From an uncultured Clostridium sp. (GTDB taxonomy: Bacteria > Bacillota > Clostridia > Lachnospirales > Lachnospiraceae), in contig UQMJ01000005.1 in NCBI GenBank assembly GCA_900542035.1, positions 70,929 to 134,928 on the forward strand: a stretch of DNA of 64,000 nt. The letters run 5' to 3'. Positions 33,142 through 39,959 of the stretch are shown here, one piece after another (positions within the stretch are counted from its first letter, which is position 1; each line of letters begins with the position of its first letter). Made by a program: the position numbers and the translations under genes. The notes below the pieces were generated by a model. The model was not told the DNA's origin, ran no database searches, and worked only from the letters and a program-made list of their open reading frames with translations.

Positions 33142-34413
33142 ATGGCAGAATTAATTGATTTAAAAGAAACGGAAGAACGGGTTATTTTGATTGGCGTCAG
33201 CCAGGGAGACGGAAGCGATGCCGAACAGTCCCTTCTGGAACTGGAGGAGCTGGTAAGGACAGCTGGAGCCGCAAGCGTGGGAACCGTAATCCAGAAACGG
33301 GAACAGGCCCATCCTGGAACCTACCTGGGAAAGGGAAAGCTTCAGGAAGTAAAAGAGCTTTTGTGGGAACTGGACGCCACCGGAGTGGTCTGCGACGATG
33401 AGCTTTCTCCCGCCCAGCTGCGCAACATGGAGCAGATTCTGGATACAAAGATTATGGACCGGACGATGGTAATCCTGGATATTTTTGCCGCCCGCGCCCA
33501 TACCAGAGAAGGTAAGATTCAGGTAGAACTGGCCCAGCTAAAGTATCGGGCAGTGCGTCTGGTAGGAATGAGAGATTCCCTGTCCCGTCTGGGCGGCGGC
33601 ATCGGAACCAGGGGGCCTGGAGAGAAGAAACTGGAGATAGACAGAAGACGGATTCACGACCGGATTGGCCAGTTAAAGAGAGAACTGGAAGAAGTAAAAC
33701 GCCATCGGGAGATTCAGCGGAAACAGCGGCAGAGCAGTCAGGTTATGACGGCGGCCATCGTAGGCTATACCAACGCAGGAAAGTCAACGCTGTTAAATGT
33801 GCTGACAGATGCAGGAATCCTGGCAGAAGATAAATTGTTTGCAACCCTGGATCCCACTACCAGAGGACTAACCCTTCCAGGCGGACAGAAGATCCTTCTT
33901 ACCGATACGGTAGGATTTATCCGGAAATTGCCCCACCATCTGATAGAGGCGTTTAAAAGCACTCTGGAGGAGGCAAAATACAGCGACATTATTTTGCACG
34001 TAGTAGACTGCTCCAATCCCCAGATGGAAGAACAGATTTACGTGGTTTATGAAACCCTGCGCCAGCTGGAGGTTACGGGAAAGACCATTGTGACCGTATT
34101 TAATAAAATTGACAAGCTGACAGAAGGTGTGATTTTAAGAGATATCCAGGCAGATTATCAGGTACGGATTTCTGCTGCGGACGGTCAGGGGCTGGATGAA
34201 TTAAAAGAGATTCTGGAAAAGATAGTCCAGAGCAGCAGGGTCTATCTGGATCAGATTTATTCCTATCAGGAGGCTGGAATCATTCAGAAAATCAGGCAGT
34301 CAGGGACGCTGATTTCCGAAGAATACGAGGAAGACGGCATCCATGTAAAGGCCTATGTACCGGCAGAACTGTTTGGCCGGCTGCTCTTGGGAGATCAAAA
34401 GAAGTTTTATTAA
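33142..34413 (+). CDS. hflX: Ribosome-associated GTPase HflX
   Basis: The 423-residue protein has the HflX N-terminal nucleotide-binding domain (about 10-185, with HPGTYLGKGKLQEVKELL and the Gly-rich LSRLGGGIGTRGPGEKK linker) and a TRAFAC GTPase domain: G1 GYTNAGKS, G3 DTVGFIRKLPHHLIEAFKS, G4 NKID. It splits stalled or hibernating 70S ribosomes. The start follows TTGGAG. A long hairpin follows the stop. Last gene of the scpA transcript. Confidence 0.96.
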   Translation: MAELIDLKETEERVILIGVSQGDGSDAEQSLLELEELVRTAGAASVGTVIQKREQAHPGTYLGKGKLQEVKELLWELDATGVVCDDELSPAQLRNMEQILDTKIMDRTMVILDIFAARAHTREGKIQVELAQLKYRAVRLVGMRDSLSRLGGGIGTRGPGEKKLEIDRRRIHDRIGQLKRELEEVKRHREIQRKQRQSSQVMTAAIVGYTNAGKSTLLNVLTDAGILAEDKLFATLDPTTRGLTLPGGQKILLTDTVGFIRKLPHHLIEAFKSTLEEAKYSDIILHVVDCSNPQMEEQIYVVYETLRQLEVTGKTIVTVFNKIDKLTEGVILRDIQADYQVRISAADGQGLDELKEILEKIVQSSRVYLDQIYSYQEAGIIQKIRQSGTLISEEYEEDGIHVKAYVPAELFGRLLLGDQKKFY

Positions 34414-34420
34414 CAAATAT

Positions 34421-34480
34421 AATAAAACACAATATTTGGATTTGAAAATATTCCATTCCCCAGATATTGTGTTTTATTTT
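34421..34480 (+). terminator. Terminator after hflX
   Basis: A 19-bp stem with one G-T pair (34421-34439 with 34460-34478) and a short T run. It overlaps the NrdR-like sites and the -35 box of the next gene. Confidence 0.75.
34427..34472 (+). promoter_or_regulatory. Pair of NrdR-like boxes
   Basis: Two 16-base segments start at 34427 and 34457, each 12/16 to the NrdR consensus ACACWATATATWGTGT. Their starts are 30 bases apart, close to three helical turns, as is usual for paired NrdR boxes. The right box overlaps the -35 region of the nrdD promoter. The outer halves (ACACAATAT; ATATTGTGT) match best and pair with each other in the terminator stem. nrdR itself is not in the window. Confidence 0.6.
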
Positions 34481-34495
34481 GCTTTCTGCTATAAT
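34467..34495 (+). promoter_or_regulatory. Promoter of nrdD
   Basis: TTGTGT (34467-34472), 17 bases and TATAAT (34490-34495). The start would fall near 34502. Confidence 0.65.
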
Positions 34496-34600
34496 AAAAC
34501 CCGTAGCGACTTTATCCCCAGTCTGCAGAAACGGGTTTTATGAAGGCGCTTGTCTTTTTGTCCGCAGGCAGATCCGGATGGAAGCGCCTGGAAGCCCAGG
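34494..34600 (+). ncRNA. Structured 5' leader of nrdD, class unknown
   Basis: Three stems follow each other: ATAAAACCCGT (34494-34504) with 34531-34541, 11 bp and an inner GACT/AGTC helix; GGCGCTT (34545-34551) with AAGCGCC (34582-34588), containing TCCG/CGGA; and CCTGG/CCAGG (34587-34600). I do not recognise a riboswitch class; B12, purine and guanidine signatures are missing. The left part of the first stem overlaps the promoter, so it may be only partly transcribed. Confidence 0.4.
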
Positions 34601-34649
34601 CTATACAGGTATGAGAAAAAAAGGGTAAGTGAAAGGAGTCATGGGTAGG

Positions 34650-37031
34650 ATGATTAAGGTAGTAAAACGTGACGGAGAAGTAGCAGAGTTTAGGCTGACG
34701 AAGATTACAGAGGCAATCAAAAAGGCATTTAAGGCTACCAAGAAGGATTACAACAATGAGATTCTGGAGTTGTTGTCCCTTCGGGTAACTGCTGATTTCC
34801 AGCCAAAGATGAAAGACAGCACCATCAGCGTAGAAGAGATCCAGGACAGCGTAGAGCACGTACTGGAGCAGACCGGATATACAGATGTGGCAAAGGCGTA
34901 CATTTTATATAGAAAGCAGCGGGAAAAAATCCGCAATATGAAAAATACGATCCTGGATTACAAGGATGTTGTAAACAGCTATGTACAGGTAGAGGACTGG
35001 CGCGTAAAAGAAAACTCCACGGTTACCTATTCCGTAGGAGGTCTGATTTTAAGCAACTCCGGCGCCATTACTGCCAACTACTGGCTGTCTGAGATCTACG
35101 ATCAGGAGATTGCCAACGCACACCGCAACGCAGACATCCATATTCACGATTTGTCCATGCTGACCGGATACTGTGCCGGATGGTCATTAAAGCAGCTTTT
35201 GTTAGAAGGATTAGGCGGAATCCCTGGAAAGATTACCTCTTCTCCGGCAAAGCACTTATCCGTTCTGTGCAACCAGATGGTAAACTTTTTAGGAATCATG
35301 CAGAATGAATGGGCTGGCGCCCAGGCATTTTCTTCTTTCGATACTTACCTGGCTCCATTTGTGAAAGTTGACAACTTATCCTATCCGGAAGTAAAGAAAT
35401 GCATTGAGTCCTTTATTTATGGCGTTAATACCCCAAGCCGCTGGGGAACCCAGGCTCCGTTTTCCAACATTACCTTAGACTGGACCGTTCCAAACGATAT
35501 GGCAGAGATGAATGCCATCGTAGGCGGAAAAGAGATGGATTTTAAGTATAAGGACTGCAAGAAAGAAATGGATATGGTCAATAAGGCGTTTATTGAGACC
35601 ATGATTGAGGGCGATGCCAATGGACGCGGATTCCAGTACCCGATTCCAACTTATTCCATTACCAGGGATTTTGACTGGTCTGATACCGAAAATAACCGTC
35701 TGCTGTTTGAAATGACTGCAAAATACGGTACGCCGTACTTTTCCAACTACATCAACAGCGACATGGAGCCAAGCGACGTCCGTTCCATGTGCTGCCGTCT
35801 CCGTCTGGATTTAAGAGAACTGCGAAAGAAAACCGGCGGCTTCTTTGGATCCGGAGAGAGTACCGGTTCTGTAGGAGTTGTGACCATTAATATGCCGAGA
35901 CTGGCGTACCTGTCCAAGGATGAGGCAGATTTCTATAAACGTCTGGATTATATGATGGATATTTCCGCCCGTTCTCTTCACATTAAGAGAGAGGTTATCA
36001 GTAAGCTGTTGGACAACGGCCTGTATCCATATACCAAACGCTATCTGGGAACGTTTGAAAACCACTTTTCTACCATTGGTTTAGTAGGTATGAATGAAGC
36101 CGGACTAAATGCAAAGTGGCTTGGCGTGGATATGACCCATAAAGAGACCCAGGAGTTTTCTAAAGATGTGTTAAACCACATGAGGGAAAGACTGAAAGAT
36201 TATCAGGAACAGTACGGCGATTTATATAACTTAGAGGCAACGCCGGCAGAGTCTACCAGCTACCGTCTGGCAAAGCACGACAAGAAGCGTTTCCCAGACA
36301 TTAAGACTGCAAATGGAGACTGCGGGACTCCTTACTATACCAACAGTTCCCATCTTCCGGTTGGATATACTTCTGACGTTTTTGATGCCCTGGATATTCA
36401 GGATGAGCTACAGACCCTTTACACCTCTGGAACCGTATTCCATGCGTTCTTAGGGGAAAAGCTTCCAGACTGGAAGGCGGCCGCAAAACTGGTGCGCACC
36501 ATTGCAGAAAACTACCGTCTGCCATACTACAGTATTTCTCCTACCTACTCCATCTGTAAGGATCACGGCTATCTGGCAGGAGAGCATTTCAGCTGTCCGG
36601 TATGCGGGAAAGAGGCAGAAGTTTACAGCCGCATTACAGGCTATTACCGTCCGGTTAAAAACTGGAATGAAGGCAAGCTGGAAGAGTACAAGGCACGTAA
36701 GACCTACGATCCGATCCACTCCAGATTAAAGAGAAGCCATGCCATTGCCCATGCAGCAGAAGGGATTGAGGCAGAGCAGACAGGGAAGGAAACAGGAGAA
36801 GGCAGCAGGCTGTACCTGTTTACCACCAAGACCTGTCCCAACTGCAAGGCGGCAAAAGAATTTTTAAAGGATGTGGATTATCAGATCATAGACGCGGAAG
36901 AAAATGAAGAGATGTCTGATAAGTATGGAATCATGCAGGCTCCTACCTTAGTCGTGGTAAAAGACGGCCAGGTAACCAAGTACGTAAACGCGTCCAATAT
37001 CCGCAAATTTGCAGAGGAACAGAAAGAGTGA
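34650..37031 (+). CDS. nrdD: Anaerobic ribonucleoside-triphosphate reductase with fused thioredoxin-like domain
   Basis: The 793-residue class III reductase has an ATP-cone (1-90, IKVVKRDGEVAEFRLTKI), the barrel with RGFQYPIPTYSIT and the GVVTINMPRLAY block, a Cys-rich zinc region (SICKDHGYLAGE ... SCPVCG) and the glycyl-radical loop RITGYYRP (Gly664). Beyond the usual end, residues about 715-793 form a glutaredoxin/thioredoxin-like domain with CPNC (729-732) and QAPTLVVVKDGQ. It makes dNTPs without oxygen after activation by NrdG, whose gene is not adjacent. ATG 34650 has AAGGAG eleven bases before it; ATG 34641 is too close to it. Confidence 0.95.
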   Translation: MIKVVKRDGEVAEFRLTKITEAIKKAFKATKKDYNNEILELLSLRVTADFQPKMKDSTISVEEIQDSVEHVLEQTGYTDVAKAYILYRKQREKIRNMKNTILDYKDVVNSYVQVEDWRVKENSTVTYSVGGLILSNSGAITANYWLSEIYDQEIANAHRNADIHIHDLSMLTGYCAGWSLKQLLLEGLGGIPGKITSSPAKHLSVLCNQMVNFLGIMQNEWAGAQAFSSFDTYLAPFVKVDNLSYPEVKKCIESFIYGVNTPSRWGTQAPFSNITLDWTVPNDMAEMNAIVGGKEMDFKYKDCKKEMDMVNKAFIETMIEGDANGRGFQYPIPTYSITRDFDWSDTENNRLLFEMTAKYGTPYFSNYINSDMEPSDVRSMCCRLRLDLRELRKKTGGFFGSGESTGSVGVVTINMPRLAYLSKDEADFYKRLDYMMDISARSLHIKREVISKLLDNGLYPYTKRYLGTFENHFSTIGLVGMNEAGLNAKWLGVDMTHKETQEFSKDVLNHMRERLKDYQEQYGDLYNLEATPAESTSYRLAKHDKKRFPDIKTANGDCGTPYYTNSSHLPVGYTSDVFDALDIQDELQTLYTSGTVFHAFLGEKLPDWKAAAKLVRTIAENYRLPYYSISPTYSICKDHGYLAGEHFSCPVCGKEAEVYSRITGYYRPVKNWNEGKLEEYKARKTYDPIHSRLKRSHAIAHAAEGIEAEQTGKETGEGSRLYLFTTKTCPNCKAAKEFLKDVDYQIIDAEENEEMSDKYGIMQAPTLVVVKDGQVTKYVNASNIRKFAEEQKE

Positions 37032-37041
37032 TTGAAAGCAG

Positions 37042-37088
37042 CAGGGCGGGAAATGGTTCATATGAACCGTTCCTGCCCTGATTTTTTT
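37042..37088 (+). terminator. Terminator after nrdD
   Basis: CAGGGCGGGAA and matching bases at 37042-37059 pair with 37064-37080 (one bulge, G-T pairs), then seven T residues. Confidence 0.9.
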
Positions 37089-37097
37089 ACTTGATTT

Positions 37098-37163
37098 TGT
37101 AAAGGAAACTTGACAAAATGGTTTCAAGGTGCTAGAATCAAAATGTAAAGGAACCTTGTCAAA
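37098..37163 (+). promoter_or_regulatory. Promoter and twin direct repeats before the Xre gene
   Basis: TTGACA (37110-37115), 17 bases and TAGAAT (37133-37138). Two direct copies of a 20-base word (37098-37117 and 37144-37163) differ at two positions. They share TGTAAAGGAA, and the first covers the -35 box. The second lies downstream of the -10 and ends at the AAAGGAGG site. They are likely operators of the Xre protein. Confidence 0.65.
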
Positions 37164-37177
37164 GGAGGCGGTAATGG

Positions 37178-37393
37178 TTGGAAAACAGGGTTGAGGAATT
37201 CAGGAAGCAATTAGGATTGAACCAGGAAGAATTTGCGAAAGCAATCAGGGTTTCAAGGCAGACGATAAGCTCTATTGAAACTGGAAAATATAACCCGTCT
37301 TTGGATTTGGCATTTGAAATCGCTGATTTTTTTGGAAAGAGAATTGATGAAATTTTTATCCATGAAAGGAGAAGTAAGAGTGAAAAAAAGTAA
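37178..37393 (+). CDS. Xre-family helix-turn-helix regulator
   Basis: The 71-residue protein is almost only a Cro/C1-type helix-turn-helix (residues 5-60: FRKQLGLNQEEFAKAIRVSRQTISSIETGKYNPSLDLAFEIADFF) with a basic tail. TTG 37178 is preceded by AAAGGAGG at nine bases; the nearby ATG at 37174 is in another frame. It overlaps the following membrane-protein gene by 14 bases. Such pairs are common in Firmicutes and often repress themselves; the direct repeats around its promoter fit this. Confidence 0.88.
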   Translation: MENRVEEFRKQLGLNQEEFAKAIRVSRQTISSIETGKYNPSLDLAFEIADFFGKRIDEIFIHERRSKSEKK

Positions 37394-37826
37394 TCTGGCA
37401 TATGGAATTGGGTATACAATTGCAGGAATTCTGTTTTTACTGATCGGGCTATTTACTGATACAAAATTAGACAGTTTGATGTTTGGTTTTGCCGGAGCTG
37501 GAATGGTTCCTGGAATGATGAGGATTTATAAATATTTCTATTGGAATTCTGCAGATAACGCGGAGCGGTACAAAGAAAAAATGGAGGCAGAAGACATTGA
37601 ACTGCACGATGAGCTAAAGGACAAAGTACGTGGGATTACGGCCCGCTATGTATATATGTATGGACTTTGCGTTTTAGCTGTATCAAGCGTTGTGTTTGCG
37701 GTGCTTGACAGTTTAGAAATTCTTGAGAATGGAAATCTATTTGTTCTATATTTATGCGCATATATCCTGTTTCAGTTTGTAAGCGGGCATATGGTTTTTA
37801 AGCGGATATTAAAAAAATATATGTGA
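37380..37826 (+). CDS. Membrane protein cotranscribed with the Xre regulator
   Basis: The 148-residue protein has four likely membrane segments (GIGYTIAGILFLLIGLF; a second near LMFGFAGAGMVPGMM; YVYMYGLCVLAVSSVVFAVL; NLFVLYLCAYILFQFV) with a charged central part (DNAERYKEKMEAEDIELHDELKDKVRG). I do not recognise the family. GTG 37380 is chosen because AAAGGAG lies eight bases before it; the frame opens further up inside the Xre gene. It overlaps that gene, so the two are translated together. Confidence 0.78.
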   Translation: MKKSNLAYGIGYTIAGILFLLIGLFTDTKLDSLMFGFAGAGMVPGMMRIYKYFYWNSADNAERYKEKMEAEDIELHDELKDKVRGITARYVYMYGLCVLAVSSVVFAVLDSLEILENGNLFVLYLCAYILFQFVSGHMVFKRILKKYM

Positions 37827-37834
37827 AATATGAA

Positions 37835-37880
37835 CCCCATCCTGGAGACAATGCTTTTCTTCAGGACGGGGCTTTGCAAA
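37835..37880. terminator. Convergent terminator-like hairpin
   Basis: CCCCATCCTG (37835-37844) pairs with CAGGACGGGG (37862-37871) with one mismatch, between the Xre pair and the opposing MATE gene. T runs are weak on both sides. Confidence 0.5.
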
Positions 37881-37882
37881 TG

Positions 37883-39256
37883 TTACGAAATGCCTTTCAT
37901 TTTCCGGATTTTGCTGAACCACTTAAAGTAAACCAAGAATAAAATCGAGGTTACGGTCCAGGTTAAGGGGTAGCTGAAACAGATGGTTTTAATATCCGGA
38001 TACAGGGGAACTGCCACTACAATCCAGACCACGCGGAGCAGGCAGACGCCAAGGGCCGTCATAATCATGGGAATCCAGCAGTCTCCAATTCCGCGCAAAG
38101 CGCCGGAAAGGATTTCAATGCACACATAGGTAATCAGGGTAGGAACCAGGAAATGAAGGATTTCTACGCCTTTTGCAATGACCTCTGCGTCGGTAGTAAA
38201 CAGCAGATAAATATACTGTCCGAACTGATAAAGGAGTAAGGAAAGGAAAATTGTGGCTCCGGCGCTGATGCCGAGACAGACGCGGATTCCCTTGTACACC
38301 CGATCCAGTTTTCCTGCGCCGAAGTTCTGTCCTACAAAGGTGGTAATGGAGATTCCAAAGGCGTTGATAATGGTCCAGTAAATCACGTCAATTTTGCCGT
38401 AAGCGGTCCATGCTGCCACTACATTGGTACCCAGGGCGTTGACGCTGGACTGGATGATAATGTTGGAAGCCGAATACATGACGGACTGAAGTCCTGCAGG
38501 CAGGCCGATCTGGATGATTCTCAGAAGCATATCCGGATGGATCCGGACTTCTCTCCAGTTTAATCGGTACATATCATCCGTTTTTAAAAGGGTTGCGATG
38601 ACCAGAACAGCGGCTGCTAACTGGGAAAGGATGGTGGCCCAGGCAGCTCCGGCTACGCCCATGTGGAAAAACAGTACCAGTACCACGTCCAGTACAATGT
38701 TGGTCATACAGCCGACAATCAGAAAATACAGAGGACGTTTGGAATCTCCGATTGCCCGCAAAATACCGGCTCCCATATTATAAAGAAGATTTCCGATTAG
38801 GCCCAGAAAATAAATACGCAGATACAGAATGGAATCTGCCATAGTCTCTTCAGGAGTCCCCATGGCTCGTAACGCCGCAGGGGCAGTAATAAGGCCGACT
38901 GCCATAATGACCAGTCCTCCGGCAATGGAGAAGGCAACTGCAGTATGGACTGCCTGGGAAACCTTTGCCTGCTGTCTGGCGCCGTAAAACTGAGAGATAA
39001 TAACCGTAGCGCCAGAAGACAGACCGATAAAAAAGCCGACCAGCAGGTTGATAATCATAGCGGCAGAACCGCCTACTGCGGCCAGGCCTTCCTTTCCCAC
39101 AAACCGGCCTACGATAATGGCGTCTACCGTATTGTAAAGCTGCTGAAAAAAGGTTCCGAACAGAATGGGAAAGAAAAAGAGCAGAAGCTGTTTCCAGATT
39201 ACGCCCTCAGTAATTTGATTCTGTACGGAGATAGAAGATTCTCTTTTGTGACTCAT
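37883..39256 (-). CDS. MATE-family efflux transporter
   Basis: The 457-residue protein has about twelve helices and the MATE repeat pattern (QLLLFFFPILFGTFFQQLYNTVDAIIVGRFVGKEGLAAVGGSA in the first half, in shorter blocks ALRAIGDSKRPLYFLIVG and VGQNFGAGKLDRVYKG later). It exports cationic drugs or toxic metabolites against Na+ or H+. ATG 39256 has GGAGGG five bases before it on the minus strand; 39268 is an earlier ATG. An SOS-like box lies upstream of its promoter. The substrate is unknown. Confidence 0.92.
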   Translation of the reverse strand: MSHKRESSISVQNQITEGVIWKQLLLFFFPILFGTFFQQLYNTVDAIIVGRFVGKEGLAAVGGSAAMIINLLVGFFIGLSSGATVIISQFYGARQQAKVSQAVHTAVAFSIAGGLVIMAVGLITAPAALRAMGTPEETMADSILYLRIYFLGLIGNLLYNMGAGILRAIGDSKRPLYFLIVGCMTNIVLDVVLVLFFHMGVAGAAWATILSQLAAAVLVIATLLKTDDMYRLNWREVRIHPDMLLRIIQIGLPAGLQSVMYSASNIIIQSSVNALGTNVVAAWTAYGKIDVIYWTIINAFGISITTFVGQNFGAGKLDRVYKGIRVCLGISAGATIFLSLLLYQFGQYIYLLFTTDAEVIAKGVEILHFLVPTLITYVCIEILSGALRGIGDCWIPMIMTALGVCLLRVVWIVVAVPLYPDIKTICFSYPLTWTVTSILFLVYFKWFSKIRKMKGIS

Positions 39257-39297
39257 ACTGCCCTCCATAGATTGAAAAAAATCCTTTAAATAAGATC

Positions 39298-39325
39298 ATT
39301 ATACTTCCTTTTTCGGAAAAGGCAA
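39298..39325 (-). promoter_or_regulatory. Promoter of the MATE gene
   Basis: On the minus strand, TTGCCT (39320-39325), 16 bases and TATAAT (39298-39303). Confidence 0.6.
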
Positions 39326-39341
39326 TGGGAAACTTAAAAAA

Positions 39342-39353
39342 GAACATTTGTTC
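39342..39353 (-). promoter_or_regulatory. Possible LexA box upstream of the MATE gene
   Basis: GAACATTTGTTC matches GAAC-N4-GTTC and resembles the dinB box at 19404. It lies about 17 bases upstream of the -35 box, an unusual position for repression, so its role is less certain than at dinB. Confidence 0.5.
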
Positions 39354-39418
39354 TATTTTACATCTATACTTTTGTGCGAAGCCATGCTATAATTTGAGAT
39401 AACAAAACGAAATACCGC

Positions 39419-39886
39419 TTATCCGGCAGTCTTTTCCCTGGCTTTGGACAGCGCGGTTTCGATTGCGTTTAAGAGAACCTGGCAGGTATAGCGGGAACTG
39501 CTTTCATAGGAGATATTTTCCAGACTCTGATTTTTAAGAATCTGTGTCTCCAGCTGTTTCATAGAAGGTTCTGCGAGAGGATACATGGTGGCGATGGATT
39601 CGTCTAAAGCTACCAGGGAGACAGAGGTGATTTTGTTAGAGTCTACGGTAACTTCCACATTGGTGTGCTGGTTTCCTAACGATACGGATGCAGAATAGAC
39701 TCCCGATATGTAAGAAGTCTTCAGCTCTGTGGATGAGACGGAAGGAGTTGTCTGGCTGGAATCCGCTTTTCTGGTGCGGAGCATAAAGAAAAATAAAATA
39801 ATCAGCAGGAGAGCCAGGCCAATAAAAATGGCGGTATAAATGATTTCTTTCATTCGAAGTACGACTATTTTGGTGCGGGAACTCAT
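39419..39886 (-). CDS. Membrane-anchored FMN-bind-like domain protein
   Basis: The 155-residue protein has one N-terminal helix (IIYTAIFIGLALLLIILFFFML) and an outside domain (about 60-150: YISGVYSASVSLGNQHTNVEVTVDSNKITSVSLV ... QILKNQSLENISYESSSRYTCQVLLNAIETAL). The layout follows the FMN-bind fold, whose S-G-A-T-x-T motif takes covalent FMN. Here the matching segment reads SSSRYT: only the final Thr agrees, so flavin attachment is doubtful. The start at 39886 follows GGAGG. It is divergent from addB and may share the MATE strand. Confidence 0.65.
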   Translation of the reverse strand: MSSRTKIVVLRMKEIIYTAIFIGLALLLIILFFFMLRTRKADSSQTTPSVSSTELKTSYISGVYSASVSLGNQHTNVEVTVDSNKITSVSLVALDESIATMYPLAEPSMKQLETQILKNQSLENISYESSSRYTCQVLLNAIETALSKAREKTAG

Positions 39887-39959
39887 AGAAAGACCTCCGG
39901 ATAAGTTTACTACAATCTATTAGAAACCAGAAGAAATTATGATAGGAAAGAAGGGCGTT

